Below are positions 1 through 9,745 of a DNA stretch of 64,000 nt, in pieces. The stretch's first letter is position 1. Every line of letters begins with the position of its first letter. The position numbers were made by a program, and so were the translations under genes. The stretch covers positions 568,501-632,500 of the forward strand of contig CP139021.1 of the NCBI GenBank assembly GCA_034044135.1. Reading direction: 5' to 3'. This DNA comes from Flammeovirgaceae bacterium SG7u.111. GTDB lineage: Bacteria > Bacteroidota > Bacteroidia > Cytophagales > Flammeovirgaceae. Under the pieces are notes generated by a model. It was not told the origin of the DNA. It searched no databases and worked only from the letters and a program-made list of their open reading frames with translations.

Positions 1-1139
1 TCTAGAAAGTTTTTCACATGCAAGTTAGTGGCATTACCGCCGCCGCCTAGGCCAGTAGTTGAGCTTATAGAACCCGCCTTCACTTCTTTTTCCATTTTTC
101 CACTTCTGTCATACAACTTGTAGCCATTTCTATCTACAAATACAGAACCTTCTGTTCCGTAGATGATAGTTCCACGTCCGGCACCGTATGTTTTGAAGCT
201 GTTACGGCTCCTTCCGTCCCATTGGATGATCTTCTTGCCAAATTTAAACGTAGCATCCATAGTATCATACATTTGCCAATCATCGTCCGAATAATGAAAC
301 TTGTCAGCGTTTACAGACACATGGTCAGGGAAGTCTACTTGCAATGCCCAGCGGGCAATATCTATTTCGTGTACAGAGTTGTTGCCTGTTTCACCTGTAC
401 CAAACTGCCAGAACCAGTGCCAGTTGTAGTCGAAGAAAGCATCTAAATATTCACCCCTTGGAGCAGGTCCTTGGAATAAATCCCAGTCGAAGCCTTTGGG
501 AACAGGAACGGCTTTGGTGTTGTATAAGCTAGGACGATCATTAGAATAAAAAGCAATAGCTTGGTATGCTTCGCCTATTACGCCATTATGAATGTCTTTT
601 ATTATTTCTTGTGACTCAGGTGCAGAGCGTTGCTGATTTCCCATCTGGACAATCTTATCGCTGTACTTTTTTTGGTAGGCTACCAAAAGCTCACCTTCGC
701 GAGGGTTGTGGCTACATGGCTTTTCTACGTAAACGTGTTTTCCTGCTTCTAGAGCCATCCATGTGCCCGGTGCATGCCAGTGGTCAGGAGTGGCGTTGAT
801 AATCGCATCTACTTCCTTGTCTTCAAGTACTTTACGAATGTCTTTTTCTTTTTTAGGAGTGTAGCCCAATACGTCATTGAGCTCTTTGCCAAATTTGTCC
901 ATTTGGGGGAGGTAGATATCACACACATATTTCACATCTACTTTATCTTTCAGCATCTCAAAAGCATCTTTCATGGCTCCAGCTCTCCTCTTACAGCCAA
1001 TTTGGGCAACGGCTACTCGATCGTTTGCACCTAAAATTCTACCATAGCTTTTTGCTGAAAGCCCTACCATGCCTAAGCCTAGCGCGCCTGATGCAAGCGT
1101 TGTTTTTTTTATGAAGTTTCTTCTCGAATCGTTTTTCAT
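1..1139 (-). CDS. Gfo/Idh/MocA family oxidoreductase, Tat-exported (3' end off the left edge)
   Basis: The reverse strand reads open from an ATG at 1139 to base 1, giving about 379 codons; the C-terminus is missing. The N-terminus has a twin-arginine motif (SRRNFIKK) followed by a small-residue hydrophobic stretch, so export by the Tat pathway in folded form with its cofactor is likely. It is followed by the Rossmann-type start (RVAVAQIG) and the family's EKP motif (HVYVEKP), which carries the catalytic lysine region of Gfo/Idh/MocA dehydrogenases. Such enzymes oxidise or reduce sugar hydroxyls with NAD(P). It lies 91 bp downstream of the DUF1080 gene on the same strand, probably in one operon. 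That pairing fits the known oxidise-then-cleave route for glycosides through 3-keto sugars, but the substrate cannot be read from the sequence. Confidence 0.9.
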   Translation of the reverse strand, partial: MKNDSRRNFIKKTTLASGALGLGMVGLSAKSYGRILGANDRVAVAQIGCKRRAGAMKDAFEMLKDKVDVKYVCDIYLPQMDKFGKELNDVLGYTPKKEKDIRKVLEDKEVDAIINATPDHWHAPGTWMALEAGKHVYVEKPCSHNPREGELLVAYQKKYSDKIVQMGNQQRSAPESQEIIKDIHNGVIGEAYQAIAFYSNDRPSLYNTKAVPVPKGFDWDLFQGPAPRGEYLDAFFDYNWHWFWQFGTGETGNNSVHEIDIARWALQVDFPDHVSVNADKFHYSDDDWQMYDTMDATFKFGKKIIQWDGRSRNSFKTYGAGRGTIIYGTEGSVFVDRNGYKLYDRSGKMEKEVKAGSISSTTGLGGGGNATNLHVKNFL

Positions 1140-1174
1140 ATTTATGTTTTTTGAGTAAGTCGGGTTTGATAATG

Positions 1175-1202
1175 AAGGGTTAACCATTTAAGGCTAACCC
1201 TT
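1175..1202. other. Intercistronic hairpin between the DUF1080 and oxidoreductase genes
   Basis: AAGGGTTA and TAACCCTT form an 8-bp stem around a 12-nt loop. No T-run follows on the minus strand, the transcribed strand here, so it is more likely an mRNA stability or partial attenuation element than a full terminator. Confidence 0.35.
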
Positions 1203-1230
1203 TTTTGGTGGGTATTTGCGCTTATATTTA

Positions 1231-2616
1231 TTATAATTCTTTGATTTTCACGTTTTTGAAATCTACTTTGTCGCCGTGGTCCTGGAGAAGAATGTGGCCA
1301 GTTTCTGCTTCGCCAAAGTTTGGCCAATCTTTGTATTTGCTGTAAGCAACCAATGCTTTCCACATTTGAGTGCCCCTTTCGTATTCTATTACTTTGATTC
1401 CATTAAGGTAGTGGGCTACTTTGCTTCCTCTCACTTCTACGCGAGCCCTGTTCCAAGAACCTATTCCGTTAGATCTTTTTTGTCTTAGGTGTGGATCGAA
1501 AAGAGTGCCGTTGGCAGGAATGAGGTCATATAGAGAAGCAAGCGTCCTGTTTCCAGAAACACCTTTTTTGGCATCCGGATGCTTTTTGTCGTCCAAGATC
1601 TGGAACTCGCAGCCAATAGCCGAACCTTTGCCCGTGTTGAGATCAGGATCTACAAAGTATTTGATACCGCTATTAGCTCCTTCACTCAGCCTAAAATCTA
1701 CTTCCAAAATGAAGTTTTTGTATTTTTTCTCAGTTACAATGTCACCACCGTTTTCAGATTCAGCACCATCACTTGCCTTAACCGTAAGGATACCATCGTT
1801 CATTTCCCATCCTTTTTTAGGGAATTCGCCGAGCTTAGCACCTTTCCATCCTTTGTTTGTTTTTCCGTCCCAAAGGAGTTTCCAGCCTTCTGCTTTTTCA
1901 GTATCAGTAAGTTGGTTTTTTAGGTAGCTCACTTCCCTTACTCCCTTCATAGGCTTGCGGTTCTTTTCCAAGCCTTCAGTCATGATTCGGATGTTTCTCC
2001 AGCGGATTTCCTTTCCTGCTTTTTCTTCATCATTGCCAATACTATGGACTTGTAAGCCAATGAACCCTTCGGCGGTAAGATCATCGATCACATTTGATAC
2101 AGGAACGTCGTTTACCCACGTGCGGATAGAATTTCCTACAGCTTCCACTCTGTATTTGTTCCACTCACCATTTTTGTAAGCTTTTTTAGCAGGTAAGTTG
2201 TATTCGAGCGGGTATAACCAACCTCGGCGGGCTTCATCGAATATGCCGCCAGACCAGCTTCGTTGTGAATCGTCGCATTCTACTTGGTAGCCATGCACGC
2301 GCCCATTGTTATATTCGGGGAGGCTGTTGCTTCTTATCTGCACGCCAGAGTTTAGACCTCTGTCCATTTTCATCTCATATTCCAAGATGAAATCGCTGTA
2401 ATATTTTTTGGTGGTTAAAAAGGTATTGGCAGTTTTTATTTTACTAGTACCAATAATCTGACCGTCTTCTATGTGGTATTCGGCATCACCATTGAGGACT
2501 TTCCAACCTTTAAGATTTTTTCCGTTGAATAGTTCTTCCCATTTTCCATCTTGGGCTTGAAGTCCTATTGCCATTATTAATAGGAGCGAGAGTAAAGAAA
2601 TGTTTTTCATTTTCAA
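1231..2616 (-). CDS. Secreted protein with two DUF1080 (3-keto-disaccharide hydrolase) domains
   Basis: 461 aa with a Sec signal peptide ([21 protein letters not shown]). Two copies of the DUF1080 jelly-roll domain follow, about residues 27-215 and 240-460. Each starts with a typical W-x-L-(F/W)-(N/D)-G-K line ([18 protein letters not shown]) and has the SGVQIR / SGIKYF core strand. DUF1080 proteins are known as 3-keto-disaccharide or 3-keto-glycoside hydrolases and often sit beside Gfo/Idh dehydrogenases, as here. The duplicated form is longer than the usual single-domain protein of about 220-260 aa. It faces the divergently transcribed HTCC regulator, which may control it. Confidence 0.88.
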   Translation of the reverse strand: MKMKNISLLSLLLIMAIGLQAQDGKWEELFNGKNLKGWKVLNGDAEYHIEDGQIIGTSKIKTANTFLTTKKYYSDFILEYEMKMDRGLNSGVQIRSNSLPEYNNGRVHGYQVECDDSQRSWSGGIFDEARRGWLYPLEYNLPAKKAYKNGEWNKYRVEAVGNSIRTWVNDVPVSNVIDDLTAEGFIGLQVHSIGNDEEKAGKEIRWRNIRIMTEGLEKNRKPMKGVREVSYLKNQLTDTEKAEGWKLLWDGKTNKGWKGAKLGEFPKKGWEMNDGILTVKASDGAESENGGDIVTEKKYKNFILEVDFRLSEGANSGIKYFVDPDLNTGKGSAIGCEFQILDDKKHPDAKKGVSGNRTLASLYDLIPANGTLFDPHLRQKRSNGIGSWNRARVEVRGSKVAHYLNGIKVIEYERGTQMWKALVAYSKYKDWPNFGEAETGHILLQDHGDKVDFKNVKIKEL

Positions 2617-2849
2617 AATTTAAGTTTGTACGATTTTTAGTAAAAAATTAGGGTATTTGTGAGGTTACAAATGTACTAGCTGAGCTAGGAGGTAGGGAAT
2701 GGTTTTGGTTCATATAGCGTCTGATTTGTGTCAAAATGTTATATTTATGCTATGAAACAGCTGTTTTTTGTTTCAAGACACAAATCTACCGCTTGTATAC
2801 TATGTCTTCTTCAAGGCATAGTATTATAGGTTAGCGAGTTAATAGAAAT
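2617..2849. promoter_or_regulatory. Divergent control region with three inverted repeats
   Basis: This 233-bp gap separates the DUF1080 operon (leftward) and an HTCC regulator (rightward). GATTTGTGTC at 2723-2732 is perfectly inverted as GACACAAATC at 2777-2786. Between them lies the 12-bp palindrome AAACAGCTGTTT (2755-2766). ATACTATG / CATAGTAT (2797-2804 / 2817-2824) can form a hairpin in the regulator's leader. A -7-like TACATTTG sits at 2668-2675 on the minus strand, without a convincing -33. A direct binding role for the HTCC protein is an inference. Confidence 0.4.
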
Positions 2850-5800
2850 ATGAAGGTGAGAAGTAGAAAACTGTTCTTATGGGTAGTTCTTGTAGTGGGA
2901 AGTTTGGCGGCTTCTGCGCAGCCAGCTTATTTCCATCATTACAATTCTTCCAATGGTCTTTCGGAAAATTCTGTATTCAATATTGCCCAAGACGATTTGG
3001 GGTATATCTGGCTCAGCACGCTCAACGGACTGAACCGTTTCGATGGTTATGAGTTCAATACATTTAAGCCCGAGCCAGGTAAAGAAGGCAGTATCAGTAG
3101 CAATTATATAGGAAAGCTTGCAAAAGGAGTTGAAGGGAACATGTGGATAGTTACTAACACAGGCCAGCTCAACCGTTACCTCGCCGCTTCTCAAGCTTTT
3201 GAAGTATTTCCTGACTCTATCCTTCCTAGAGGTTTGCAAAATTCTGAAGGAATGGAGGGCTTGGCAGATGGTCAACTGCTAATTGCAACTGATAACAAGT
3301 TGATTGTCTTTGATCCAGATACACGTTCGATCACGCCTGTTTACCTTCCCCTGCCTGTAGTCTCGGTGCAAAGCTTAGCAAATGGTATGCTTTGTATAGC
3401 TCACAAAAATAGCCTTGCTTTTTACCAATGGGAAGAGCCTTTAACCCTCAAAAAAGTCTACGAAGTTGGGGAAAAGGTATTTGCTTTTAACTTTTATGAG
3501 AGTGAGTGTTATTACGCTTCTAGATCAGGCGTGCACCGTCTGAAAAGTGATTTTAGCAGTAATGAACTTCTATTTGTGTTGGACGAACTAAGTGCTTCAC
3601 AAGTGCCAGAAAGGAAAGTGACCGACATTTCTTATGATGGGGAGCGCTACTGGCTTATTTCTCGCAGGGCTTTGTACAGCGTAAGTTTGGAGGAAGGAGT
3701 TTTTAAATTTGAGAGCCACAAGCCAAATGCAAATAGACGAGGGGCAATAGTTGGTGAACTTATTCAGCAATTGTTTACCGATGCGCTTGGAAATACTTGG
3801 ATTGTTACCTTAAAAAATGGGGTGAATATTTATAATAAAGCAAGAAATAGGTTTGGCTATTATTTTGTCCCTCAAAATTTTGATGAAGAATACTCTGACC
3901 CCATCCGGGCAATTCTACCTTTAAAGAAAGATGGCTATTTGGTAGCGTTTGACCGGTCGGGATTGGGTTTGATGGATGCCACAGGGCAGCATTTTACCCC
4001 TATTGAGGTTTATAGTGAGCAAATAGAGACCTTTTTCCGATCGATGTATAGAGATAGCCAAGGGAATATTTGGGTAGGGGGCGGAGCAGGTTTGTACTTG
4101 TACGATGAAGAAAAACAAACGCTTACCCTCGATGAGGTAACTAAACGCTGGTCTGAAAATATTCGGGCAAGGGTATTAAACGAGTTTGAACCAGGGGAGT
4201 TGGTGATTGTAGGGGCTTATATGATATCCTTAGACTTAGCTACTAAAGAGGTTACATTGTACCCTAACCTAGAAGGTAGGCAATTTTCTGCTTTCCGGGA
4301 TGTGGAAAAAGACAGCGAAGGGAATTTTTGGTTGGCGACAGATCAGGGAGGAGTAGTGTTTTTTTCGGAAACTGATCCAGATAATATTCGAGTTTATAAT
4401 GTAGAAAATGGTCTTTCAGATAACAAGGCTTATTGCCTGGTGAAGCTTGATGGGAAAATGTGGGTAGGCACGCATAATGGCTTGAATATTATTGATCTTA
4501 AAACTAAAAAAATAGAGAGACTTTATGAATCGAATGGGCTGACGGATAATGTAATCTATGGAATCTTTACCGATGAAAAGGGCTATGTTTGGATAAGTAC
4601 AGGCAGGGGCTTGAACCGTATCAATTCTCAAACCTTGGAAGTAGATGCTTACCTCCACGATTTCTATTTTATGGACGATGCTTTTACCCAAGGGGCTGAT
4701 GGAAGTATTTATTTTGGTGGGTATACAGGTTTTGTTTCTTTCCACCCTAAGAATTTTGGGCAAAAACCTGAAAGCCCTAAGCCCATCATTCACTCCTTCA
4801 AGTTGTTCAACCAGCTTATATTGCCTGGGCAAGAGTTTGAAGGAGAAGTGATGATATATGAGCCAGTTTATCAGTTAGATAAGCTTTCGCTAAAGCATAC
4901 GAATAATACTTTTTCCTTTGGGTTTGATGCCGTTCCTGTGCTTAGTCCCAACCCAGTTCGTTATCGCTACAAGTTACTCAATTACGAAGACCGCTGGATA
5001 TATGCCAACCCCGATAATCGACAGGCTTCTTTCACCAACGTACCTCCTGGGAATTATACTTTGCGGATTGAAACTTCCCTCATCGATTCGGATTGGGGGG
5101 CATTTTACAAGGAAATAGACATTGTAATCCATCCGCCTTTTTGGGCTACACTTTGGTTCAAACTACTTGTTTCAGCCTTTGTAATAGGAATACTTGTTTT
5201 GTTGTATTACTTGCGCTTGGCGCAGATAAAAAGGGCTAACCAAGAGCTAAAACAGCAGGTGGATTTACAAACTTCGGAACTGAAAAAGCAGAACGAGGAA
5301 ATAGTGAGGCAAAAGGATGAAATGGTAGAGTTGGCCATGAAAGTCCACGCTGCGGATGAAGCCAAACTGAATGTATTTACCACGGTTTCCCATGAGTTCC
5401 GTACACCTCTTACGCTCATTATGGGGCATCTGGAAATGCTCCTTACCAAGGAATCGAAAAACCCTACAAAGTCCCTTTCTATGGTGAAGGACAATGCAAA
5501 AAGGCTACTTCGCTTGACGAACCAACTGATTGAAGTGCGAAAAATTGACCAAGGAAAATCTAGGCTGCATGTTTCTCATTTCGACCTTAGTAAATTTTGT
5601 AAAGAGCTATTTGAAAGTTTTGAACCTTTGGCTAGTAAGCGAAATATCCGACTTCACTTCTTGGATTATTTGAAAAAAAAAGATGTTTGGCTCGACCCTG
5701 ACAAACTGGAGCATATTTGCTATAACTTGATTTCTAACGCGATCAAATACAGTAGAAAAGGGGGGAACGTAACCCTTAGGTTAGAGGAAGGTGAAGCAGA

Positions 5801-6896
5801 GGTGTTGCTCAATTTTGAAGACGATGGAATTGGGATTTCTTCTAAAGAGTTACCCCATATCTTCGATAGTTTTTACCGCTCAGAAGCGGGGCAGGGGATA
5901 ACCGGGCATGGAATTGGGCTCACGCTAGTGAAAGTTTTTGCCGAGCAAATGCAAGGGAATGTGAAGGTAGAAAGTGAGTTGGAAAATGGCAGTTGTTTTA
6001 GCGTAAGTTTTAAAAAAGGAAAAGAGCATTACCCTGCTGAAGTGCTGAATGGAAAAAGACAAGTTAGCGCAAAGCCTGCGAAATTAGAGAAAGCTCCTAT
6101 GCCATCGTTTGAGTTGCCAAGTTCAGGGGCGAAAGTACTGGTGGTGGAAGATAATTTTCAACTAAGGGAATATATACGGGAAGTACTTTCGGCGGAGTTT
6201 GCCGTGCAGGAAGCGTCAAATGGAGCAGAGGCGCTGAAAATAGTAGACAATGAAAGCCCTGCATTGGTGGTTTCAGACCTTATGATGCCTGTGATGGATG
6301 GTCTGACTTTTGGTAAAAAAATAAAAGAAAACCCGCTTTCGGCTCATATTCCGCTTATTTTGCTTACTGCCAAAACCGATACCGAAACCAAGATAAAGGG
6401 CTTTGGCACTGGGGCAGATGATTTTATAGAAAAGCCTTTTGAGCCTGCATTGTTGCTAGCGAGGGTGAAAGCCTTGCTTCATAACCGCAAGTCGGTAAAA
6501 ACTTGGGCGGAAGATGATTTGCTCAAAGCAGCCGATACCCTCAAAATTGGCAGTACCGATAAGGCATTTCTGGAAAGTGTGAAAAATTGTGTGAAAGAAA
6601 ACCTTTCCAATCCTGATTTTTCCATAGAAAAAATGGGAAATGAGTTGGGCATGAGCCGCTCCACTTTCTATCGAAAGTTCAAGAGCTTGACAGGACTTTC
6701 TGCCAACGAATACCTCAAAAAAGAACGCCTGCGAAAAGCATCAGCCCTTTTACAAGAAGGGAATATTCCAGTTTCTGCGGTTTGCTTCGAGGTAGGCTTC
6801 CAGAGCCAAGCCCATTTTCGGACTAATTTCAAAAAAGAATTTGGCACTACGCCCTCGCAGCATAGAGCGGAGGTGGGGGTGAGAAAATTTGGTTAA
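2850..6896 (+). CDS. Hybrid two-component system regulator (HTCC) with AraC output
   Basis: 1348 aa. In order: signal peptide (residues 1-24); two seven-bladed-propeller-type arrays of Reg_prop repeats (blade motifs such as GYIWLSTLNGLNRFDG); a Y_Y_Y domain (about 690-760); one membrane helix (about 768-790); a coiled coil; a histidine kinase with phospho-acceptor His848 (TVSHEFRTPLT) and an HATPase domain (N and G boxes NLISNAIKYS, GHGIGLTL); a receiver domain with Asp1143 (VVSDLMMPVMDG); and a C-terminal AraC-type HTH (about 1250-1345). HTCC proteins sense glycan fragments in the periplasm and activate nearby polysaccharide loci. Likely targets are the divergent DUF1080/oxidoreductase operon and the downstream GH113-like gene. 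Start chosen at the ATG preceding the signal peptide. Confidence 0.95.
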   Translation: MKVRSRKLFLWVVLVVGSLAASAQPAYFHHYNSSNGLSENSVFNIAQDDLGYIWLSTLNGLNRFDGYEFNTFKPEPGKEGSISSNYIGKLAKGVEGNMWIVTNTGQLNRYLAASQAFEVFPDSILPRGLQNSEGMEGLADGQLLIATDNKLIVFDPDTRSITPVYLPLPVVSVQSLANGMLCIAHKNSLAFYQWEEPLTLKKVYEVGEKVFAFNFYESECYYASRSGVHRLKSDFSSNELLFVLDELSASQVPERKVTDISYDGERYWLISRRALYSVSLEEGVFKFESHKPNANRRGAIVGELIQQLFTDALGNTWIVTLKNGVNIYNKARNRFGYYFVPQNFDEEYSDPIRAILPLKKDGYLVAFDRSGLGLMDATGQHFTPIEVYSEQIETFFRSMYRDSQGNIWVGGGAGLYLYDEEKQTLTLDEVTKRWSENIRARVLNEFEPGELVIVGAYMISLDLATKEVTLYPNLEGRQFSAFRDVEKDSEGNFWLATDQGGVVFFSETDPDNIRVYNVENGLSDNKAYCLVKLDGKMWVGTHNGLNIIDLKTKKIERLYESNGLTDNVIYGIFTDEKGYVWISTGRGLNRINSQTLEVDAYLHDFYFMDDAFTQGADGSIYFGGYTGFVSFHPKNFGQKPESPKPIIHSFKLFNQLILPGQEFEGEVMIYEPVYQLDKLSLKHTNNTFSFGFDAVPVLSPNPVRYRYKLLNYEDRWIYANPDNRQASFTNVPPGNYTLRIETSLIDSDWGAFYKEIDIVIHPPFWATLWFKLLVSAFVIGILVLLYYLRLAQIKRANQELKQQVDLQTSELKKQNEEIVRQKDEMVELAMKVHAADEAKLNVFTTVSHEFRTPLTLIMGHLEMLLTKESKNPTKSLSMVKDNAKRLLRLTNQLIEVRKIDQGKSRLHVSHFDLSKFCKELFESFEPLASKRNIRLHFLDYLKKKDVWLDPDKLEHICYNLISNAIKYSRKGGNVTLRLEEGEAEVLLNFEDDGIGISSKELPHIFDSFYRSEAGQGITGHGIGLTLVKVFAEQMQGNVKVESELENGSCFSVSFKKGKEHYPAEVLNGKRQVSAKPAKLEKAPMPSFELPSSGAKVLVVEDNFQLREYIREVLSAEFAVQEASNGAEALKIVDNESPALVVSDLMMPVMDGLTFGKKIKENPLSAHIPLILLTAKTDTETKIKGFGTGADDFIEKPFEPALLLARVKALLHNRKSVKTWAEDDLLKAADTLKIGSTDKAFLESVKNCVKENLSNPDFSIEKMGNELGMSRSTFYRKFKSLTGLSANEYLKKERLRKASALLQEGNIPVSAVCFEVGFQSQAHFRTNFKKEFGTTPSQHRAEVGVRKFG

Positions 6897-6957
6897 TAAC
6901 TCAAAGTAAACTCCACAAAATCCTGTACTTTCGAGGTACTGACATCGACCTCGCTTT

Positions 6958-8001
6958 ATGAAAATTGTATATTATATCTTTGCTTCAGCATTGTTGCTGT
7001 TTTTACTTTTCCATTTTTCTTCCTCTCAAAAACCTGAGAAAATAACCATCAATGGTTTGAGCCTTGTTGCCCCTCCTCAGCCAGTGGATAGTACTTCTTT
7101 CAGTTCGGTAGTGGAGGTGGGTGCTTCATGGGTTGCGGTAATTCCCTATGCTTTTAGCATGAAAGGCAAGCCAAATGTACATTTCGATGCGGAAAGGCAG
7201 TGGTGGGGCGAGCATAGTAAAGGAGCGACTGCTCAAATCCAACTGGCGAAGGCCAAGGGACTGAAAGTGATGTTGAAGCCGCATGTGTGGGTGAGGGGAC
7301 AGGGTTGGCCTGGTGATTTTGAGTTGGAAACTGAGGAAGATTGGGGAGTGTGGGAAAAGGATTACGAAAGTTATATTTTGAAATATGCCCAACTCGCCGA
7401 TTCGCTAGAGGTAGAATTATTCTGCATTGGCTGTGAGTACAGAAAGGCAGTGGTTGCTCGACGGGAGTTTTGGGAGGGGTTAATCAATAAAGTAAGGGGA
7501 TGTTTCAAAGGAAAGGTAACCTACGCTTCCAATTGGGATAATTACCAAAACGTAGGATTTTGGGATAAGCTCGATTATATAGGGGTAGATGGGTATTTCC
7601 CCCTGAGCGAGCAAAAATCGCCAACGCTAGATGAGCTTTTAACTGGCTGGGAAAAGCCTAAAAACGAACTGGTAGCATTTGCTGAAAAACATGAGAAGCT
7701 TTTGCTTTTTACTGAAATAGGCTATGAAAGCACCGATTATAACACTGCGGGTCATTGGATAAAAGACAAACCCAAAGAGCCAAATGAATCTCCCCAGGCA
7801 ATTGCCTACCAAGCTTTTTTTGAGATTTGGCAAAAGGAAGAAGTATATGCCGGTGCATTTTTTTGGAAATGGTATTTGACCGAACGGAAGGGGCGAAATT
7901 ATGAAACTGGATTTACACCGCAGGGGAAGGACGCGGAGGGGGTGTTGGGGGAAGTATTTGGGGGGATAAAAGAATCAAAGTTTGATTTAGAAAGTAATTA
8001 G
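6958..8001 (+). CDS. GH113-like glycoside hydrolase (TIM barrel), exported or membrane-anchored
   Basis: 347 aa with an N-terminal hydrophobic segment (residues 3-20), probably a signal peptide or anchor. The rest resembles the GH113 / GTA TIM-barrel family, whose characterised members include beta-mannanases: strand motifs VMLKPHVWV and YIGVDGYFPL, a likely acid/base Glu160 (ELFCIGCEYR) and a likely nucleophile Glu253 (LLFTEIGYES). The usual acid/base motif is GNE; here it is GCE. It begins 61 bp after the HTCC gene on the same strand and may be co-transcribed. Substrate is uncertain, mannan-type being a family-based guess. Confidence 0.75.
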   Translation: MKIVYYIFASALLLFLLFHFSSSQKPEKITINGLSLVAPPQPVDSTSFSSVVEVGASWVAVIPYAFSMKGKPNVHFDAERQWWGEHSKGATAQIQLAKAKGLKVMLKPHVWVRGQGWPGDFELETEEDWGVWEKDYESYILKYAQLADSLEVELFCIGCEYRKAVVARREFWEGLINKVRGCFKGKVTYASNWDNYQNVGFWDKLDYIGVDGYFPLSEQKSPTLDELLTGWEKPKNELVAFAEKHEKLLLFTEIGYESTDYNTAGHWIKDKPKEPNESPQAIAYQAFFEIWQKEEVYAGAFFWKWYLTERKGRNYETGFTPQGKDAEGVLGEVFGGIKESKFDLESN

Positions 8002-8020
8002 AAGGGTAGATAGAAAGAAA

Positions 8021-8051
8021 AAAGTCCAACGAGTAAAACTCGTTGGACTTT
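8021..8051 (-). terminator. Terminator between convergent GH113-like and susD genes
   Basis: AAAGTCCAACGAG (8021-8033) pairs perfectly with CTCGTTGGACTTT (8039-8051), a 13-bp stem with a 5-nt loop. On the minus strand it is followed by a T-rich run (TTTTTTCTTTC), so it mainly ends the susCD transcript. It may also work for the plus-strand gene. Confidence 0.85.
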
Positions 8052-8091
8052 GAAATTTTCGTAATATAAATTAACTGTATTGTTACTACAA

Positions 8092-9612
8092 TTAAATATC
8101 TCCCAGTGAAATTTCAGGGTTATTCTGAATTTCAGATTGGGGGATTTTTACAGATAACTCGTCACTATCGATAGCCAAAGTTGTGTTTGGGATATGAATG
8201 TGGTTTGATCCTGTCACTATATCTATTTTATTACGCTTTTTAAGAAGGTAAGACTTACCTTCGGCAAAGAACTCAATTCTAGTTTGTAAGATGATTTCAT
8301 CCAATAATGCTTGTCCAGAAAGTCCATCTATATACGAAGCATCAGGAACTCTTTCCTCTACTACTGCCTTAAGAGAAGTCCTTGCACCAGCTTCATTTCC
8401 TGATTTTGCTGCAGATTCGGCATGTAACAAATACATCTCCTCAATACGCATATAAACCAAGTCAGAAGTTACTACTCTAGAAGCTCCACCAATTTGTCTT
8501 TCAGGAGAGTAAAATTTATTTACAGCTACATAATCGTCAGCGGAAAAAGCATTGAACTGAAATTTACGGATATCATCTGCAGGTATTGCATTGTATAACT
8601 CAAAGTTGATACTCTTATAATCACCAGCCCAAGCATAGCTGTAAGAGAATAAATCCATTTTACCCCACCAAGAGGTAAGACCGAGCCCCATATCAGAGGT
8701 TAAATCAGTCCCCCACATCCAGCTTGGATCACTTACGTCATTGAAGCCATTGGTTAAATCTGTTAGTGGTATTTCAACATCGTCTAAATCAAGGAAAGTA
8801 CCTTGCTCTTCTTTGATCTTAATACTATAGCTACCTGTATTGATTACAGCCTCAGCTTGTGCGGCAGCATTTGCGTGATCTCCCATGGCTGCATAAGTAT
8901 ATGCTAGTAACCCTCTAGCAACATCTTGATTTACTGCAAATTTACCATCCCTTGAGAATCCATCTAACAAGGTGATAGCATCAGTTAAGTCTGATACAAT
9001 CAAGTTGTAAACATCGCTAGTAGGAGAAAGTGGTTGGTTTGGTACACTTGTATTTCTGTATATGGGGAGTAACATTGAGCTTTGATCATATTCCTCATCA
9101 AAATACTGGGCTAGGTAGAAATAGCCATAAGCACGCATTGCTTTAGCTTGACCCATAATATACTGACCCTCTACTGTTTCTGGAGTTGCATCTTCTCCAC
9201 CAAGACCGTCTATGACAAAATTTGCACCAAAAATAATTCTGTAATAGTATCTCCAAAACTGATAATTGTCTAATTGAGTATAATCTACAGTTATTTGATA
9301 TTGGGTAAAAGTTGAATACCATCCGTAGATTGTATTTCCTAGTACCAAATCTCCTGAAAGGAAATCACTCATTATATCATAACCCTTCTGTCCGAAATCA
9401 TCAGCACCTGTAGTACCTCCTGTTTCAGGAAGATACATGTTTGCATATATACCTTGTAAGTTAGATGCTTGTAAAGCTGGGTTTATCTCTGAAATCTCTT
9501 CTATCCTATTGGCAGAGATAAATTCCGATGGCTCAGTTTCTAAAAATTCATCTGAGCAACCTATCGTAAAAATTGCGAATGCAATTATGGAAATAATGGT
9601 TTTTTTACTCAT
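8092..9612 (-). CDS. SusD/RagB family nutrient-binding outer membrane lipoprotein
   Basis: 506 aa. Lipoprotein signal with Cys19 (AIFTIGC) followed by SDEFLETEPSE, a typical SusD N-terminus. TPR-like helices follow (AKAMRAYGYFYLAQYF, the classical SusD-like helix) and the C-terminal RagB/SusD region (RIEEMYLLHAESAAKSG, then RIEFFAEGKSYLLKKR). It sits on the cell surface as the lid of the SusC porin encoded just upstream. The pair lacks adjacent lyase or glycosidase genes on its own strand, so the substrate cannot be inferred beyond a possible link to the convergent GH113-like gene. Confidence 0.93.
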   Translation of the reverse strand: MSKKTIISIIAFAIFTIGCSDEFLETEPSEFISANRIEEISEINPALQASNLQGIYANMYLPETGGTTGADDFGQKGYDIMSDFLSGDLVLGNTIYGWYSTFTQYQITVDYTQLDNYQFWRYYYRIIFGANFVIDGLGGEDATPETVEGQYIMGQAKAMRAYGYFYLAQYFDEEYDQSSMLLPIYRNTSVPNQPLSPTSDVYNLIVSDLTDAITLLDGFSRDGKFAVNQDVARGLLAYTYAAMGDHANAAAQAEAVINTGSYSIKIKEEQGTFLDLDDVEIPLTDLTNGFNDVSDPSWMWGTDLTSDMGLGLTSWWGKMDLFSYSYAWAGDYKSINFELYNAIPADDIRKFQFNAFSADDYVAVNKFYSPERQIGGASRVVTSDLVYMRIEEMYLLHAESAAKSGNEAGARTSLKAVVEERVPDASYIDGLSGQALLDEIILQTRIEFFAEGKSYLLKKRNKIDIVTGSNHIHIPNTTLAIDSDELSVKIPQSEIQNNPEISLGDI

Positions 9613-9745
9613 GATATTATATTTATAAAGACTTATAATTCATTTTGCTTTTCGATACCTATTATATTAATGAGCTAGGTATAAAGGTCAAATGTATGAC
9701 CGGTTAACCCGAAAGACTAAATAGATAAGTCGTGTAAAAACTTTT

